The notes below the pieces were generated by a model that saw only the letters and a program-made list of their open reading frames with translations, was not told the DNA's origin and did not search any database. Position numbers and translations under genes: made by a program. Of a DNA stretch of 64,000 bases, positions 45,699-53,960 are shown piece by piece. This DNA is from Streptomyces narbonensis (GTDB taxonomy: Bacteria > Actinomycetota > Actinomycetes > Streptomycetales > Streptomycetaceae). The stretch lies in assembly GCF_014649015.1 (NCBI RefSeq), contig NZ_BMSF01000009.1:62001-126000 (forward strand). Reading direction: 5' to 3'. The number at the start of each line of letters is the position of its first letter. Positions within the stretch are counted from its first letter, which is position 1.

Positions 45699-47288
45699 CT
45701 ACGCCACTTCCACGGCGTCGAGCTCCGCGTAACGCTCGCCCTTCGTGAGTCGGAGGGTGTTCCACCCCGCCCGCAGGTCCACCGGGACCTCGGTCGAACG
45801 CCACTCGTCCCACCCGGTGTACGGGTAGTCGACGGCCCCCGCGGCCGTGCCGTTGACCGTCAGGCCGTGCGAGGCCGCGGCCGGTGCGTCCGAGGCGTCC
45901 AACGAGCCGTTGCCATAGCGCACGCTCATCGTGTGACGGCCCGGAGAGGCGGCGAAGACCCGGAACTCCACGAAGCTGCCGGGCTCGTCGATGTGCCCGA
46001 CGGCCCGGCCGCCCCAGGCGTCCCGCGCCGCGCGGACGGACGCCAGGTGCACCTGGGCGAGCTCCGCCTCGTACGCCGTCCTGCTGCCGCGCACGACCGG
46101 ACGGCCGCCGTCGGCGAAGCCCAGGTCGGCGGCGTACAGCACCCGTCGTGAGCCGTCGGCGCCACGGCCGTGGAAGAGGACGCGGTCCTGGCCGCCGGGG
46201 CCGGTCACGACGTCCTGGCCGCCCGGCCCGCCGATCGCCCCGGCGAAGGACTCCGTGGTCATGAAAGGGCCGTCGCCCTTCACATACGGCCCGGTGAGGG
46301 CGGCGGAGGTCGCCCAGCCCGTCGCGTACCCGTTGGTGCGGTAGTCGCCGCCCGAGAAGAGGAGGACGTAACGCCCGTCCCGCTTGACAAGCGTGGGCGC
46401 TTCGACGAGGCCCTGCTCCCAGTTGTGGGGGTCGTCCTGCTTGACGAGCCGGACGGGGGCGCCGGTGACGCGGGTGCCGTCCCACGAGACGGGCTGGAGG
46501 TGGAGCCAGGTGTCCAGTCCGCAGCAGTTGCCGTCGCTCTTCCAGAGGAGGTGGCGGACGCCGTCCTCGGTGTAGCTCGACGCGTCGATCGCGCCGCCCT
46601 GATCGGTCGGGCAGACCAGCGGGCCGTCGCCGGCCGGCCGGAACGGGCCGCCGGGCGAGTCCGCGAGCGCGACGCCGATGCACTGGCGTCCGCCGGCCCG
46701 GTCGCGGGCCGTGTAGTGGAGCGTGAATCCGTCGCCGTTGTCGAAGACCTCCGGCGCCCAGACGTGGCCCGGCGGATCGAGCGTGACCCACGCACCCACC
46801 TCGGGCAGCACGTCCGTGGCGTCGACCGTCCAGCGGACCAGGTCGGTGGAGGTGGCGTGCTGGATGTTCCTGCCGTGGGCGTTGGTGGCGTAGGCGTGGT
46901 AGACGCGGCCGACCCGCACGACGTCCGGGTCGGCGAAGTCCTGGTCGAGCACGGGCGCGGGCCGCGTGGGCGGCACGGCCGGCACGGGCACCCGGGCCGC
47001 GGCCGGGGCGAGGACGGGCGGTACGGCTCCGGGGGCGAGGACCTCCACGCGCGGCGGGGTCGTCACGGGGGTGCCCGCGCCGCCGGCGGCGAGCGCGGCG
47101 AGGCAGGCGGCCCCGCCCAGCGCCAGGGTCGCGACGAACCCCCGGCGGAAGGCGGCCCGTTCCCGTGCCCGTTCGGGTTCGCGCTCCCGCGCCCGCTCCT
47201 GGGCCCGGGCGGTCGGCAGGTCTTCTCTGCGGCATGTCGCGTCCGCGCCGTGGGGAGGTCCGTCCCCTTGCTCGTTCCGGTGGTCCAC
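45699..47288 (-). CDS. Secreted glycoside hydrolase, GH43-like, with C-terminal carbohydrate-binding domain
   Basis: A 529-residue secreted enzyme. An Arg-rich N-terminus with possible twin-arginine character precedes a hydrophobic segment (FVATLALGGAACLAALAAGG). The five-bladed propeller (residues about 105-385) shows the catalytic-type positions DQDFADPDVVRVGRVYHAYA, GAIDASSYTEDG and GLVEAPTLVKRDGRYVLLFS. Residues about 400-529 form a CBM6/35-like sandwich (YEAELAQVHLASV, WRSTEVPVDLRAGWNTLRL). GTG 47288 follows AGGGAG. It should attack arabinan- or xylan-type side chains, but exact specificity cannot be read. It converges with the HTH-ricin gene. Confidence 0.85.
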   Translation of the reverse strand: MDHRNEQGDGPPHGADATCRREDLPTARAQERAREREPERARERAAFRRGFVATLALGGAACLAALAAGGAGTPVTTPPRVEVLAPGAVPPVLAPAAARVPVPAVPPTRPAPVLDQDFADPDVVRVGRVYHAYATNAHGRNIQHATSTDLVRWTVDATDVLPEVGAWVTLDPPGHVWAPEVFDNGDGFTLHYTARDRAGGRQCIGVALADSPGGPFRPAGDGPLVCPTDQGGAIDASSYTEDGVRHLLWKSDGNCCGLDTWLHLQPVSWDGTRVTGAPVRLVKQDDPHNWEQGLVEAPTLVKRDGRYVLLFSGGDYRTNGYATGWATSAALTGPYVKGDGPFMTTESFAGAIGGPGGQDVVTGPGGQDRVLFHGRGADGSRRVLYAADLGFADGGRPVVRGSRTAYEAELAQVHLASVRAARDAWGGRAVGHIDEPGSFVEFRVFAASPGRHTMSVRYGNGSLDASDAPAAASHGLTVNGTAAGAVDYPYTGWDEWRSTEVPVDLRAGWNTLRLTKGERYAELDAVEVA

Positions 47289-47716
47289 GGATCCGCTCCC
47301 TCGGTTCTGGCCGGTCCGCCGCCCGCGGACGGCGTCGGTGCCGGCGGTCGGCACACCACGAGAACGACGCGACGCCCGTCACGTTGCGCCGGTCCGAGCC
47401 GTGTCCCGGCGTCGTTCCTGTCCCGGGACAAGCGAGTTACCGCAGGTCAGGAGGGTGGGGATCCCGACTTCGGCGAAGTGGCCGGGACACGGTTGCGGAC
47501 GGCTTCCCGCCCGCCGCAGACTTCCGTTGTCCGACCGGGACGCCGCTCGACAGCGGCACCCGGGGCGGGTGCCCCGCCCGGTGCGCCCCCGCGCCGTACG
47601 TCGGAGCCACGCACCGCACGGATGCCGTAGACGCCTCCTGACTCCCGCCTCCACGGGTCCCATGCCCAGGTCTCGTCGTCGCTTCGCTCGTCCTCGACCA
47701 CCGCAGGAGATTCCCC
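47289..47716. other. Intergenic region with no recognisable gene
   Basis: These 428 bases separate the divergent GH43-like gene and the secreted protein gene at 47717. They must contain both promoters, but I could not assign confident -10/-35 boxes. Codon bias does not support the open frames that cross it. No repeat or RNA signature was seen. Confidence 0.5.
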
Positions 47717-48676
47717 ATGCCCCGGCACAGCCCTGTCCGCCGCACCTCACTCGTCACGGCCGTGGCGGTCACCGGCGCCACCCTCGCCCTCGCCCTCGCC
47801 CTCGCCCTCGCCCTCGCCACGACCCTGCCGGCCGGCCTCGCTCGACCACCCGCCGGCGAACGCCCGCCTCCCGTACGCACCGCTTCCACGGGGGCGGTCA
47901 CCGCGGGCGACCGGCTCCTCCACGACGCCGAACAGCGGCTGCTGCGCGACTGCATGCGGCGGCACGGATTCACGTACGAGGTGTTCCCGCTCGACGAGGA
48001 CTCCGGGGCCACGGCCTTCGTGTACGTCCTCGACGACGCGGACCGGGCCCGACGCCACGGCTACGGCTCCGAGCTGCGCCGGGAGCGGGACGCCCGCGCC
48101 GCGAACGACCCGAACCGCGCCTACTTCGCCGCGCTGCCGGCGGACCGGAAGGCCGCGGCGCTCGCCGCCGCCAACGGCACCTCGCCCACCGGACTGACCG
48201 TCACCCTCCCGGGCGGCGGAAGCGTGCGGCGCAGCGACCGGGGCTGCGTCGCGGAGTCCCAGAGGGGTCTCTACGGAGACCTCGGCGCCTGGTTCCGGGC
48301 ATCGACCCGGGTGGACGCGCTGGTCCAGATCCGCCGTGGCCGTGTCGTGACCGACCCCGGCTACCGGGGACGGCTCGGTGCGTGGCGGGAGTGCATGCGG
48401 CGCGCCGGACACGCGTTCGCGGCGCCGGCCGACGCCAGGGCCGCCGCGCTCTCCCCCGTACGCCCCCTGGGCAAGGACCGCGAGGTGGCCCTCGCCCTGA
48501 CCGAGGTGCGGTGCGGCGGGGAATCGGGACTGACCCGCACGGCCCGGGACCTCGACGCGCACCACGGCCGGCTGCTGGCCGACGAGTACCGCGCGGACAT
48601 CGAGACGCGGGAGCGCCTGAGGTCGGCGGCGCTGACCCGGGCCCACCGGGTCGTCGGCGCCGACGAGCGGGCCTGA
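47717..48676 (+). CDS. Secreted protein of unknown function
   Basis: I do not recognise this 319-residue protein. It has an N-terminal signal peptide in which a GCCCTC hexanucleotide repeat encodes LALALALALA, then a predicted signal-peptidase site near ATTLPAGLA. The mature part contains two similar cysteine motifs, LRDCMRRHGF and WRECMRRAGH, which may mark an internal duplication, and two more cysteines (RGCVAESQRG, VRCGGESG). It is Arg/Ala/Asp-rich and helical. ATG 47717 follows AGGAGA. It is followed after 110 bases by another small secreted protein on the same strand. Confidence 0.7.
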   Translation: MPRHSPVRRTSLVTAVAVTGATLALALALALALATTLPAGLARPPAGERPPPVRTASTGAVTAGDRLLHDAEQRLLRDCMRRHGFTYEVFPLDEDSGATAFVYVLDDADRARRHGYGSELRRERDARAANDPNRAYFAALPADRKAAALAAANGTSPTGLTVTLPGGGSVRRSDRGCVAESQRGLYGDLGAWFRASTRVDALVQIRRGRVVTDPGYRGRLGAWRECMRRAGHAFAAPADARAAALSPVRPLGKDREVALALTEVRCGGESGLTRTARDLDAHHGRLLADEYRADIETRERLRSAALTRAHRVVGADERA

Positions 48677-48786
48677 CCGCCCGCCGCTCCCCCCAAGACT
48701 CCGCCGCGTGCCCCGTGCACCACGGCGGCCCCCAACGCCCGCGCCGCGAACGGCGGTACGGCGACCCCCCCAGAAGGAGACACACC

Positions 48787-49233
48787 ATGCGTATCAAGCG
48801 CGCCCTCGCGACGGCACTCACCGCCGCGGCCCTCACCCTGCCGACCGCCCCGGTGGCCGACGCCCGGGCCGCCGCCCCCGGGACCGAGGCGGCCGCCGCA
48901 CCGGCGGCGGTTCCCGCACCGGACGGCTTTCTCTACGCCTGGGAGCACCCGCACGCAGGCGGATTCCACTGCAAGTGGAGCGGGCCCAACGGCAACTGGG
49001 CCGGCTGCCGGGACAAGGTCTCGGACATCTGGAACAACGGCTTCCCCGGACGTGCCGAGGACGTCAAGCTCTTCCGCGGCACCTCCTGGAGCGGCTCGTG
49101 GGTCTGCCTCCACCAGGGCCACTCCATTCCCGACCTCGGCGCCCACGGCCTGAGGTTCTTCGGCCCGGGCGAGGGCCAGGGCGAGCCCGTGAACGACCGG
49201 ATCGGCTCCCACCTCTGGGTCGACGCCTGCTGA
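48787..49233 (+). CDS. Small secreted protein, peptidase-inhibitor I36-like
   Basis: A 148-residue secreted protein. The signal peptide (RIKRALATALTAAALTLPTA) is followed by an Ala/Pro-rich pro-region and then a beta/gamma-crystallin-like core: FLYAWEHPHAGGFHCKWSG, VSDIWNNGFPGRAEDVKLF, SGSWVCLHQGHSIPDL and a C-terminal cysteine. The pattern resembles the SMI/I36 family of Streptomyces metalloprotease inhibitors, but inhibition is not demonstrable from sequence. A strong AAGGAGA Shine-Dalgarno precedes the ATG. Confidence 0.75.
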   Translation: MRIKRALATALTAAALTLPTAPVADARAAAPGTEAAAAPAAVPAPDGFLYAWEHPHAGGFHCKWSGPNGNWAGCRDKVSDIWNNGFPGRAEDVKLFRGTSWSGSWVCLHQGHSIPDLGAHGLRFFGPGEGQGEPVNDRIGSHLWVDAC

Positions 49234-49404
49234 CACCGACCACCCCGACCCCGGCCCGACGGGACTCCCCCGCCGGGCCGGCGCACATGCCCGTTCGACC
49301 GGCCGGCGACGGAAACCGGTGGCTGCGGGTCTGCGGCGCGGCTATCGTCCGGGGTCCCTGTCGGCCGAACCTTCGGCCGCCCCTGCCGAGAGAGAGCGAC
49401 GCGC

Positions 49405-49758
49405 ATGACCAGCCGCCAGGCGACGACCACCCTGTGGCGCCCCACCGGCCCGGCCGAGCTTGACCTCGTCCGCGGGCTGAACTGGCGTGCGTGGCCGCCG
49501 CGTCTGCCCGAGCAGCCGATCTTCTACCCGGTCCTCGACGAGGACTACGCGATCAGGATCGCCCGGGACTGGAACGTGAAGCACGACGGCGCGGGGTTCG
49601 TCACCCGGTTCGAGGTCGACTCGGAGTTCCTGCGCCGGTATCCCGTCCAGCAGGCCGGCGGACGGACGATTCTCGAGCTCTGGGTCCCGGCCGAGGAGCT
49701 GGACGACCTCAACGCGCACATCGTCGGCGAGATCCAGGTGATCCACGAGTTCCGCTGA
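49405..49758 (+). CDS. Small conserved protein (often labelled ADP-ribosylation/crystallin J1)
   Basis: A 117-residue cytoplasmic protein of a family common in actinomycetes. Its recognisable core is TLWRPTGPAELDLVRGLNWR, AWPPRLPEQPIFYPVLDEDY and ELWVPAEELDDLNAHIVGEI. The traditional ADP-ribosylation/crystallin J1 label has no functional support here. GAGAGAG precedes the ATG. A hexanucleotide repeat lies just downstream. Function unknown. Confidence 0.8.
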   Translation: MTSRQATTTLWRPTGPAELDLVRGLNWRAWPPRLPEQPIFYPVLDEDYAIRIARDWNVKHDGAGFVTRFEVDSEFLRRYPVQQAGGRTILELWVPAEELDDLNAHIVGEIQVIHEFR

Positions 49759-49793
49759 GGACCACCACGGGTGCCGGTGCCGGTGCCGATGCA

Positions 49794-49845
<52 letters not shown>

Positions 49846-49866
49846 CAGGCGTCCATGCCGGTGCCG

Positions 49867-50379
49867 TCATGCTCCTGATTCGCCGGCCGCGCCGAGTGGT
49901 TCGGCGGTCCGGTAGTTCTCGTCGGCGACGAGCACCGAGGTGAAGTGGGTCGGGAGGCCCGTCGCGTCCCGTGGGACGTTCTGGGAGGTCGTCCGGGTGA
50001 AGGCCAGGGTGACTCCGGGGACGTACGGGGCTTCCGGGTCCTCGTTGTCGATGCGCCGGCCGTTTCGCGCGGCGTGCGCGAGGATCTCGTCGGCCGGGGT
50101 GCGGAAGACGTCCAGGCCGTCCAGCAGGACCTGTACGTCCAGGGCCTCGTCCTCGTCGGGTCCCCACACGGTGACGGCGGTGACACGGTGGTCGCGCTCC
50201 ATGGCCGCCTGGAACCCGATGCCGTGGTACTCGGTGGAGACCAGGTCGAAGTCGCGTACCGCGTCGGCCCGGTACACCCGTGGCCGGCCCCACCCGGACA
50301 CCGCGGCGACCGCTTCGTCGAGCGTCATCCCCAGCCGGACGGGGGCCACTCCGCGGGGCGGGTCGAGTACGAACTGCAT
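49867..50379 (-). CDS. Hypothetical protein
   Basis: A 170-residue soluble protein with no signal peptide that I do not recognise as a named family. It starts MQFVLDPPRGVAPVRLGMTL and contains YHGIGFQAAMERDHRVTAVT and VPGVTLAFTRTTSQNVPRD. The beta-rich pattern and the RLGMT...AV opening resemble small actinomycete proteins that are often found as immunity or housekeeping accessory genes, but no toxin partner is adjacent. ATG 50379 follows AGAAGGAATC; an ATG 30 bases upstream has weaker support. Confidence 0.7.
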   Translation of the reverse strand: MQFVLDPPRGVAPVRLGMTLDEAVAAVSGWGRPRVYRADAVRDFDLVSTEYHGIGFQAAMERDHRVTAVTVWGPDEDEALDVQVLLDGLDVFRTPADEILAHAARNGRRIDNEDPEAPYVPGVTLAFTRTTSQNVPRDATGLPTHFTSVLVADENYRTAEPLGAAGESGA

Positions 50380-50443
50380 GCCTGATTCCTTCTGGTCGGT
50401 TGCGGCCACTTCACCATGTCGGGCGGCCTGCGCACGGCCCGAG

Positions 50444-50752
50444 TCATGAGGTCCAGAGGCGGAGGAGCGCGGTGACGGCCACTGCTCCCAGGAGGGTCAC
50501 CGGCAGCGGTGCCCGGAAGTGGCGGAGGACGGCCACGGTCGCGAGGCCGGCGAACAGGGTGAGGTCCAGGGCGCTCCAGCCCGGTCCGGCGAGGGCCGTC
50601 ACGATGAAGCCGGCGAGCAGGGCCGGTGCCACGAGCGCGAGCACGGACCGGGTGCGCCCGGGCAGTTCGCGGCCACCCAGGACCGCGGGCCCGATGGCCT
50701 TGAAGGCGAAGCTGATCAGGGCGATGGCGCCGATGGCGATCCAGAGGCTCAT
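50444..50752 (-). CDS. azlD: AzlD family branched-chain amino acid exporter small subunit
   Basis: A 102-residue membrane protein with about four hydrophobic segments. It carries the AzlD pattern IGAIALISFAFKAIGPAVLG, LVAPALLAGFIVTALAGPG and a C-terminal LLGAVAVTALLRL. It pairs with AzlC to export branched-chain amino acids or related compounds. The ATG overlaps the azlC stop (ATGA), so the two subunits are co-translated. Confidence 0.9.
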   Translation of the reverse strand: MSLWIAIGAIALISFAFKAIGPAVLGGRELPGRTRSVLALVAPALLAGFIVTALAGPGWSALDLTLFAGLATVAVLRHFRAPLPVTLLGAVAVTALLRLWTS

Positions 50753-51525
50753 CCGGTCACCTCGGCGGCGGAGTCGGCGTCGGCCTGGTGGGCGGAGTCG
50801 GCGTCGGCGGCCCGGGCAGGCGTCTTCGGGGCGGGTCCGGCGAGCGCGACGAGGGCTGCGGCCGCCGCGCCGATCAAGGCCGGTCCTGTGGGCAGGACCA
50901 GTATCAGCGCCGCCGCGATGACCGCGCCGAGCAGGGCCGGCAACCGGTTGGCCCGCTCCTTGCGGAGCTCGTCGATCAGGAACGTCACGAGCAGGGCGGG
51001 TGTGATGACGTCCAGCCCCAGCCTGTGCATGAGCTCCGGTTCGGGGGCGACGGCGACGCCGAGCGCGGTCCCGGCGACCCAGGCCGGCCACTGGATCGCG
51101 GTAGCGCCGAAGAGCACGTACCGGTCGAACCGTCCCCCGCCGAGGTGCGCCGCCGCCCAGGAACCGTCCACCACTGCCTGGCCTTCCAGGGCCCTGCGCA
51201 GTCGGCCGCCGCGCAGGTCGCCGGCGACGGCCATGCCCATGGGGAGGAAGCGGCTGTTGATGAGGGCCGCGGCGGTGACCGCCGAGGCCACGCCCCCGCC
51301 CGTCCCCAGGGCCGCCACCAGGGCGAACTGCGCGGAGCCGGAGAAGACGACCACGGAGCACAGGATCGGCGCGAGGGTGCCCCAGCCCTGTGCCTGTGTC
51401 AGCGCGCCGAAGCTGGTGGCGAGCAGGAACGAGGCGGCCGCCAGTCCCGACCCGACCGCGAGTCCGGAGCGGAAGCGCTCTCGGGGGGTGGCGACGCCCG
51501 GCGGCGTCGGCAGGGAGTTGTTCAT
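50749..51525 (-). CDS. azlC: AzlC family branched-chain amino acid permease
   Basis: Large subunit of the AzlCD exporter, 258 residues with roughly seven to eight membrane segments. Family motifs are FGALTQAQGWGTLAPILCSV, VVFSGSAQFALVAALGTGGG and INSRFLPMGMAVAGDL. The C-terminus has a short AD-rich tail (AADADSAHQADADSAAE). ATG 51525 is used; an in-frame start at 51546 lies in the operator. The gene is divergent from a CGNR zinc-finger regulator, with an inverted repeat between them. Confidence 0.9.
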   Translation of the reverse strand: MNNSLPTPPGVATPRERFRSGLAVGSGLAAASFLLATSFGALTQAQGWGTLAPILCSVVVFSGSAQFALVAALGTGGGVASAVTAAALINSRFLPMGMAVAGDLRGGRLRRALEGQAVVDGSWAAAHLGGGRFDRYVLFGATAIQWPAWVAGTALGVAVAPEPELMHRLGLDVITPALLVTFLIDELRKERANRLPALLGAVIAAALILVLPTGPALIGAAAAALVALAGPAPKTPARAADADSAHQADADSAAEVTG

Positions 51526-51534
51526 GGCCCACAA

Positions 51535-51576
51535 CCTAACAGGCATAAGTCGTTAAGCCCGTTAGGTGGCTACACT
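51535..51576. promoter_or_regulatory. Operator and promoter between azlC and the CGNR regulator
   Basis: CCTAAC (51535-51540) and GTTAGG (51561-51566) form an inverted repeat in the 57-base divergent region. TACACT at 51571-51576 is a good -10 box for the plus strand; its start point falls on the GTG at 51583, implying a leaderless regulator mRNA. The regulator probably binds the repeat and controls both genes. Confidence 0.6.
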
Positions 51577-51582
51577 GGCGGG

Positions 51583-52233
51583 GTGACAGTGGAGAACGTG
51601 GAGAAGCGCGGACCCGACGCCCCCGAAGCGGGCGCGGGCGTGACGCTCATGGGCGGGCATCCGGTGCTGGACTTCGCCAACACCGTCGCCTGGCGGACGG
51701 ACCCCGACCGCCGCGCCGAGCGGATCCAGGGCGCCACGGCCTGGGCGAGATGGGCGGTCGCCGCCGGGCTGCTCACCCCGCAGCAGTCGGCCGGGCTCCA
51801 AGAGGCGTCGGCAGGGGCCGGGACGGAGGAGACGCAGCGCGAGCTGTCCGAGCTGCGACACCTCCGCGCCCTGCTCTGGCCGGTCCTGGACTCGCTCACC
51901 GCAGGCGAGCCCCCGCCACCCACGGAGTGGAGCGAACTCCGTCAGGTGATGCTTCGGGCCCGCGAGCACGCGGAGCTGCCGCCGGCGTTCCCCCTGCGCT
52001 GGCAGCCCGGCACGGAGCGGCTCGCCGATCTGGGTCACGCCCTCGCGCTCCAGGCCGAGGCACTGCTCGGCGGCCCGGGCCTCGAACGGATCCGGCGCTG
52101 CGGTGGACCCGGCTGCGGGTGGTTCTTCCTCGACCGCAGCCGCAGCGGCACCCGGCGATGGTGCAGCTCGGGCGACTGCGGCAACCGCGACCGCGCCCGC
52201 CGCCACTACGCCCGTACGAGGAACGCCCAGTGA
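51583..52233 (+). CDS. CGNR zinc finger (ABATE) transcriptional regulator
   Basis: A 216-residue regulator. The N-terminal ABATE ligand-binding domain has LMGGHPVLDFANTVAWR and WARWAVAAGLLTPQQSAG. The C-terminal CGNR zinc finger reads CGGPGCGWFFLDRSRSGTRR then WCSSGDCGNRDRARRHYAR, with all four cysteines. The GTG at 51583 lies seven bases after a TACACT box, so translation is probably leaderless. It is divergent from azlCD and is its likely regulator. Confidence 0.92.
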   Translation: MTVENVEKRGPDAPEAGAGVTLMGGHPVLDFANTVAWRTDPDRRAERIQGATAWARWAVAAGLLTPQQSAGLQEASAGAGTEETQRELSELRHLRALLWPVLDSLTAGEPPPPTEWSELRQVMLRAREHAELPPAFPLRWQPGTERLADLGHALALQAEALLGGPGLERIRRCGGPGCGWFFLDRSRSGTRRWCSSGDCGNRDRARRHYARTRNAQ

Positions 52234-52254
52234 CTCCCCGAGGCCCCGACGTCC

Positions 52255-52290
<36 letters not shown>

Positions 52291-52344
52291 GGCTGAGGAC
52301 CGGACGAGCGCGACAGGCGCGACACGCGGGACGGGAGGTCCGAG

Positions 52345-53046
52345 GTGAGCGGGACGAAGGCGGCCGAGGCCGTGGTGACCGACGCGACGGTGGCCGATGT
52401 GCTGGCCGAGCTGGCCGGGCTCGAGGACCCGAAGATCCGCGCGGTGAACGAGCGGCACGGCGACGACCACGGCGTGAACCTCGGCAAGCTGCGGGCGCTC
52501 GCGAAGCGGCTCAAGACCCAGCAGGAACTCTCCTACCGGCTGTGGGCGACGGACGACACGGCGGCGCGCCTGCTGTCGCTCCTGATCTGCCGCCCGAAGG
52601 CGTTCGGGCTGGAGGAGCTGGACACCATGCTGCGCGAGGCGCGCACGCCGAAGGTGCACGACTGGCTCGTGAACTACGTGGTGAAGAAGAGCCCGCACGC
52701 CGAGGAGCTGCGCCTGGCCTGGACCGCCGATCCGGATCCCGTGGTCGCGAGCGCCGGCTGGGCGCTGACCACCGAGCGCGTGGCGAAGAAGCCCGAGGGT
52801 CTCGACCTCGCGGGGCTGCTCGACGTCGTCGAGGCGGAGATGAAGGACGCCCCGGACCGGCTCCAGTGGGCGATGAACCACTGCCTGGCCCAGATCGGGA
52901 TCGAGCACCCCGAGTTCCGCACCCGTGCGATCGGCATCGGTGAACGCCTGCAGGTGCTGAAGGACTACCCCACTCCCCCGGGCTGCACGTCGCCGTTCGC
53001 GCCCGCCTGGATCGCGGAGATGGTGCGCCGACAGCACGCCGAGTAG
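52345..53046 (+). CDS. DNA alkylation repair (AlkD-like) HEAT-repeat protein
   Basis: A 233-residue all-helical protein with the look of AlkD-type HEAT-repeat DNA glycosylases: DVLAELAGLEDPKIRAVNER, NLGKLRALAKRLKTQQELSY, KVHDWLVNYVVKKSPHAEEL and WAMNHCLAQIGIEHPEFRTR. The GTG start follows GGAGG with a good spacer. AlkD excises alkylated bases. The key catalytic residues cannot be verified by eye, so this is a family-level call. Its neighbours do not add functional information. Confidence 0.72.
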   Translation: MSGTKAAEAVVTDATVADVLAELAGLEDPKIRAVNERHGDDHGVNLGKLRALAKRLKTQQELSYRLWATDDTAARLLSLLICRPKAFGLEELDTMLREARTPKVHDWLVNYVVKKSPHAEELRLAWTADPDPVVASAGWALTTERVAKKPEGLDLAGLLDVVEAEMKDAPDRLQWAMNHCLAQIGIEHPEFRTRAIGIGERLQVLKDYPTPPGCTSPFAPAWIAEMVRRQHAE

Positions 53047-53107
53047 CCCGTCCCGAGCACACTCCGCGGGGGCGAGCCGCCACCACATGGCGCAGGTTGA
53101 CGCAGGT

Positions 53108-53171
53108 TGGCGCCACACGGCGCCATATGGCGCCACAGGGACTTGCAATGGCGCCACAGTGGTGCCACTAT
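53108..53171 (+). promoter_or_regulatory. Phased TGGCGCCA operator array and promoter of the ribbon-helix-helix gene
   Basis: Five palindromic octamers are present: TGGCGCCA at 53108-53115, CGGCGCCA at 53118-53125, TGGCGCCA at 53128-53135 and 53149-53156, and TGGTGCCA at 53160-53167. Centre-to-centre distances are 10, 10, 21 and 11 bases, all close to whole helical turns. The promoter TTGCAA (53143-53148), 17-base spacer, CACTAT (53166-53171) runs through the last two. The start point would coincide with the ATG at 53178. Confidence 0.78.
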
Positions 53172-53177
53172 CTCCTC

Positions 53178-53714
53178 ATGGACCTGACTCCCTACGTCGA
53201 GCACCTCCGCAGCGAGCTCGCGGTCGCCGCCAACGCCGGCGGCGACGAGGCGCGCGCCCTGGCCGAGCGGCTGACCGCCCCCCTGGAATCGGCCGCCCGC
53301 CTGACGCTCCTGAACGCCCTGTCCGCGGCCTCGGAGGAGATCACCCGTGAGCTGGCGCCGGGCTCGGTCGACGTACGGCTGCGGGGGACGGACCCCGAGT
53401 TCGTGGTGACGTCCCCGTTCGGGACCGAGGCTCCGCACGACGCCGCCGCCACCATGGCAGCACCGATGGCACCACCTTCCCCCCTGGTGGCGCCGCCCGT
53501 CGGGGACGGTGACGACGGGGGCACCGCCCGCATCAACTTCCGCCTCCCTGCCCACCTGAAGGCCCGGGTGGAGGACGCCGCCGGCAAGGAGGGCCTGTCC
53601 GTCAACGCCTGGCTCGTCCGGGCGGTCGCCGTGGCCCTGGAACCCGCGGGAGCGGCCCAGCCCGCGCCGCGGCCCAGCCCCGTCGGCCAGAGCTACCGGG
53701 GCTGGGTCCGCTAG
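53178..53714 (+). CDS. Ribbon-helix-helix (Arc/CopG/HicB-like) DNA-binding protein
   Basis: A 178-residue protein. An N-terminal helical part (MDLTPYVEHLRSELAVAANA) and a region with PEFVVTSPFG precede a Pro/Ala linker. The RHH segment is RINFRLPAHLKARVEDAAGK followed by LSVNAWLVRAVAVAL. The ATG at 53178 is six bases after the -10 box, so the mRNA is probably leaderless. It lies downstream of five helically phased palindromes, as expected for an autoregulated RHH protein that binds cooperatively. No toxin gene is adjacent. Its TAG stop falls within the CTAG end of the MITE-like element that follows. Confidence 0.82.
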   Translation: MDLTPYVEHLRSELAVAANAGGDEARALAERLTAPLESAARLTLLNALSAASEEITRELAPGSVDVRLRGTDPEFVVTSPFGTEAPHDAAATMAAPMAPPSPLVAPPVGDGDDGGTARINFRLPAHLKARVEDAAGKEGLSVNAWLVRAVAVALEPAGAAQPAPRPSPVGQSYRGWVR

Positions 53715-53889
53715 GGGGTGTCGTCAAATTCCCGTCTGCCCCTCAACGTCTGGCACGCACTCTCGCCGCACCGGGCGAAAGCCCACGTACGTCCAGTACG
53801 TGGGCTTCCACCCGGCACGCCGAGAGCACGCACCAGACGCCGCAGGGCCGCCCTTCGGGCGACGACGGGAATTTGACGACACCCCCTAG
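53711..53889. mobile_element. MITE-like element with 26-bp terminal inverted repeats (179 bp)
   Basis: Perfect 26-base inverted termini (53711-53736 and 53864-53889) begin and end with CTAG. The interior forms a second hairpin around GTACGTCCAGTAC (arms AAGCCCACGTAC and GTACGTGGGCTT), and the outer interior sequence is also largely self-complementary, so the whole element can fold as one long stem. It encodes nothing. Its terminal CTAGGGGGTGTC is shared with the element at 39804. CTAG at both ends suggests a 4-bp target duplication at the stop codon of the upstream gene. Confidence 0.82.
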
Positions 53890-53960
53890 CCGGACCCCAC
53901 CCCACCATCACCCGCACCACCTGCGCGAACACCCACCAGAGCCAAGAGGACGGGACAGCC

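Noticed and set aside
53178..53714. Complete toxin-antitoxin pair
   Set aside because: Only a ribbon-helix-helix protein is present; neither neighbour resembles a toxin.
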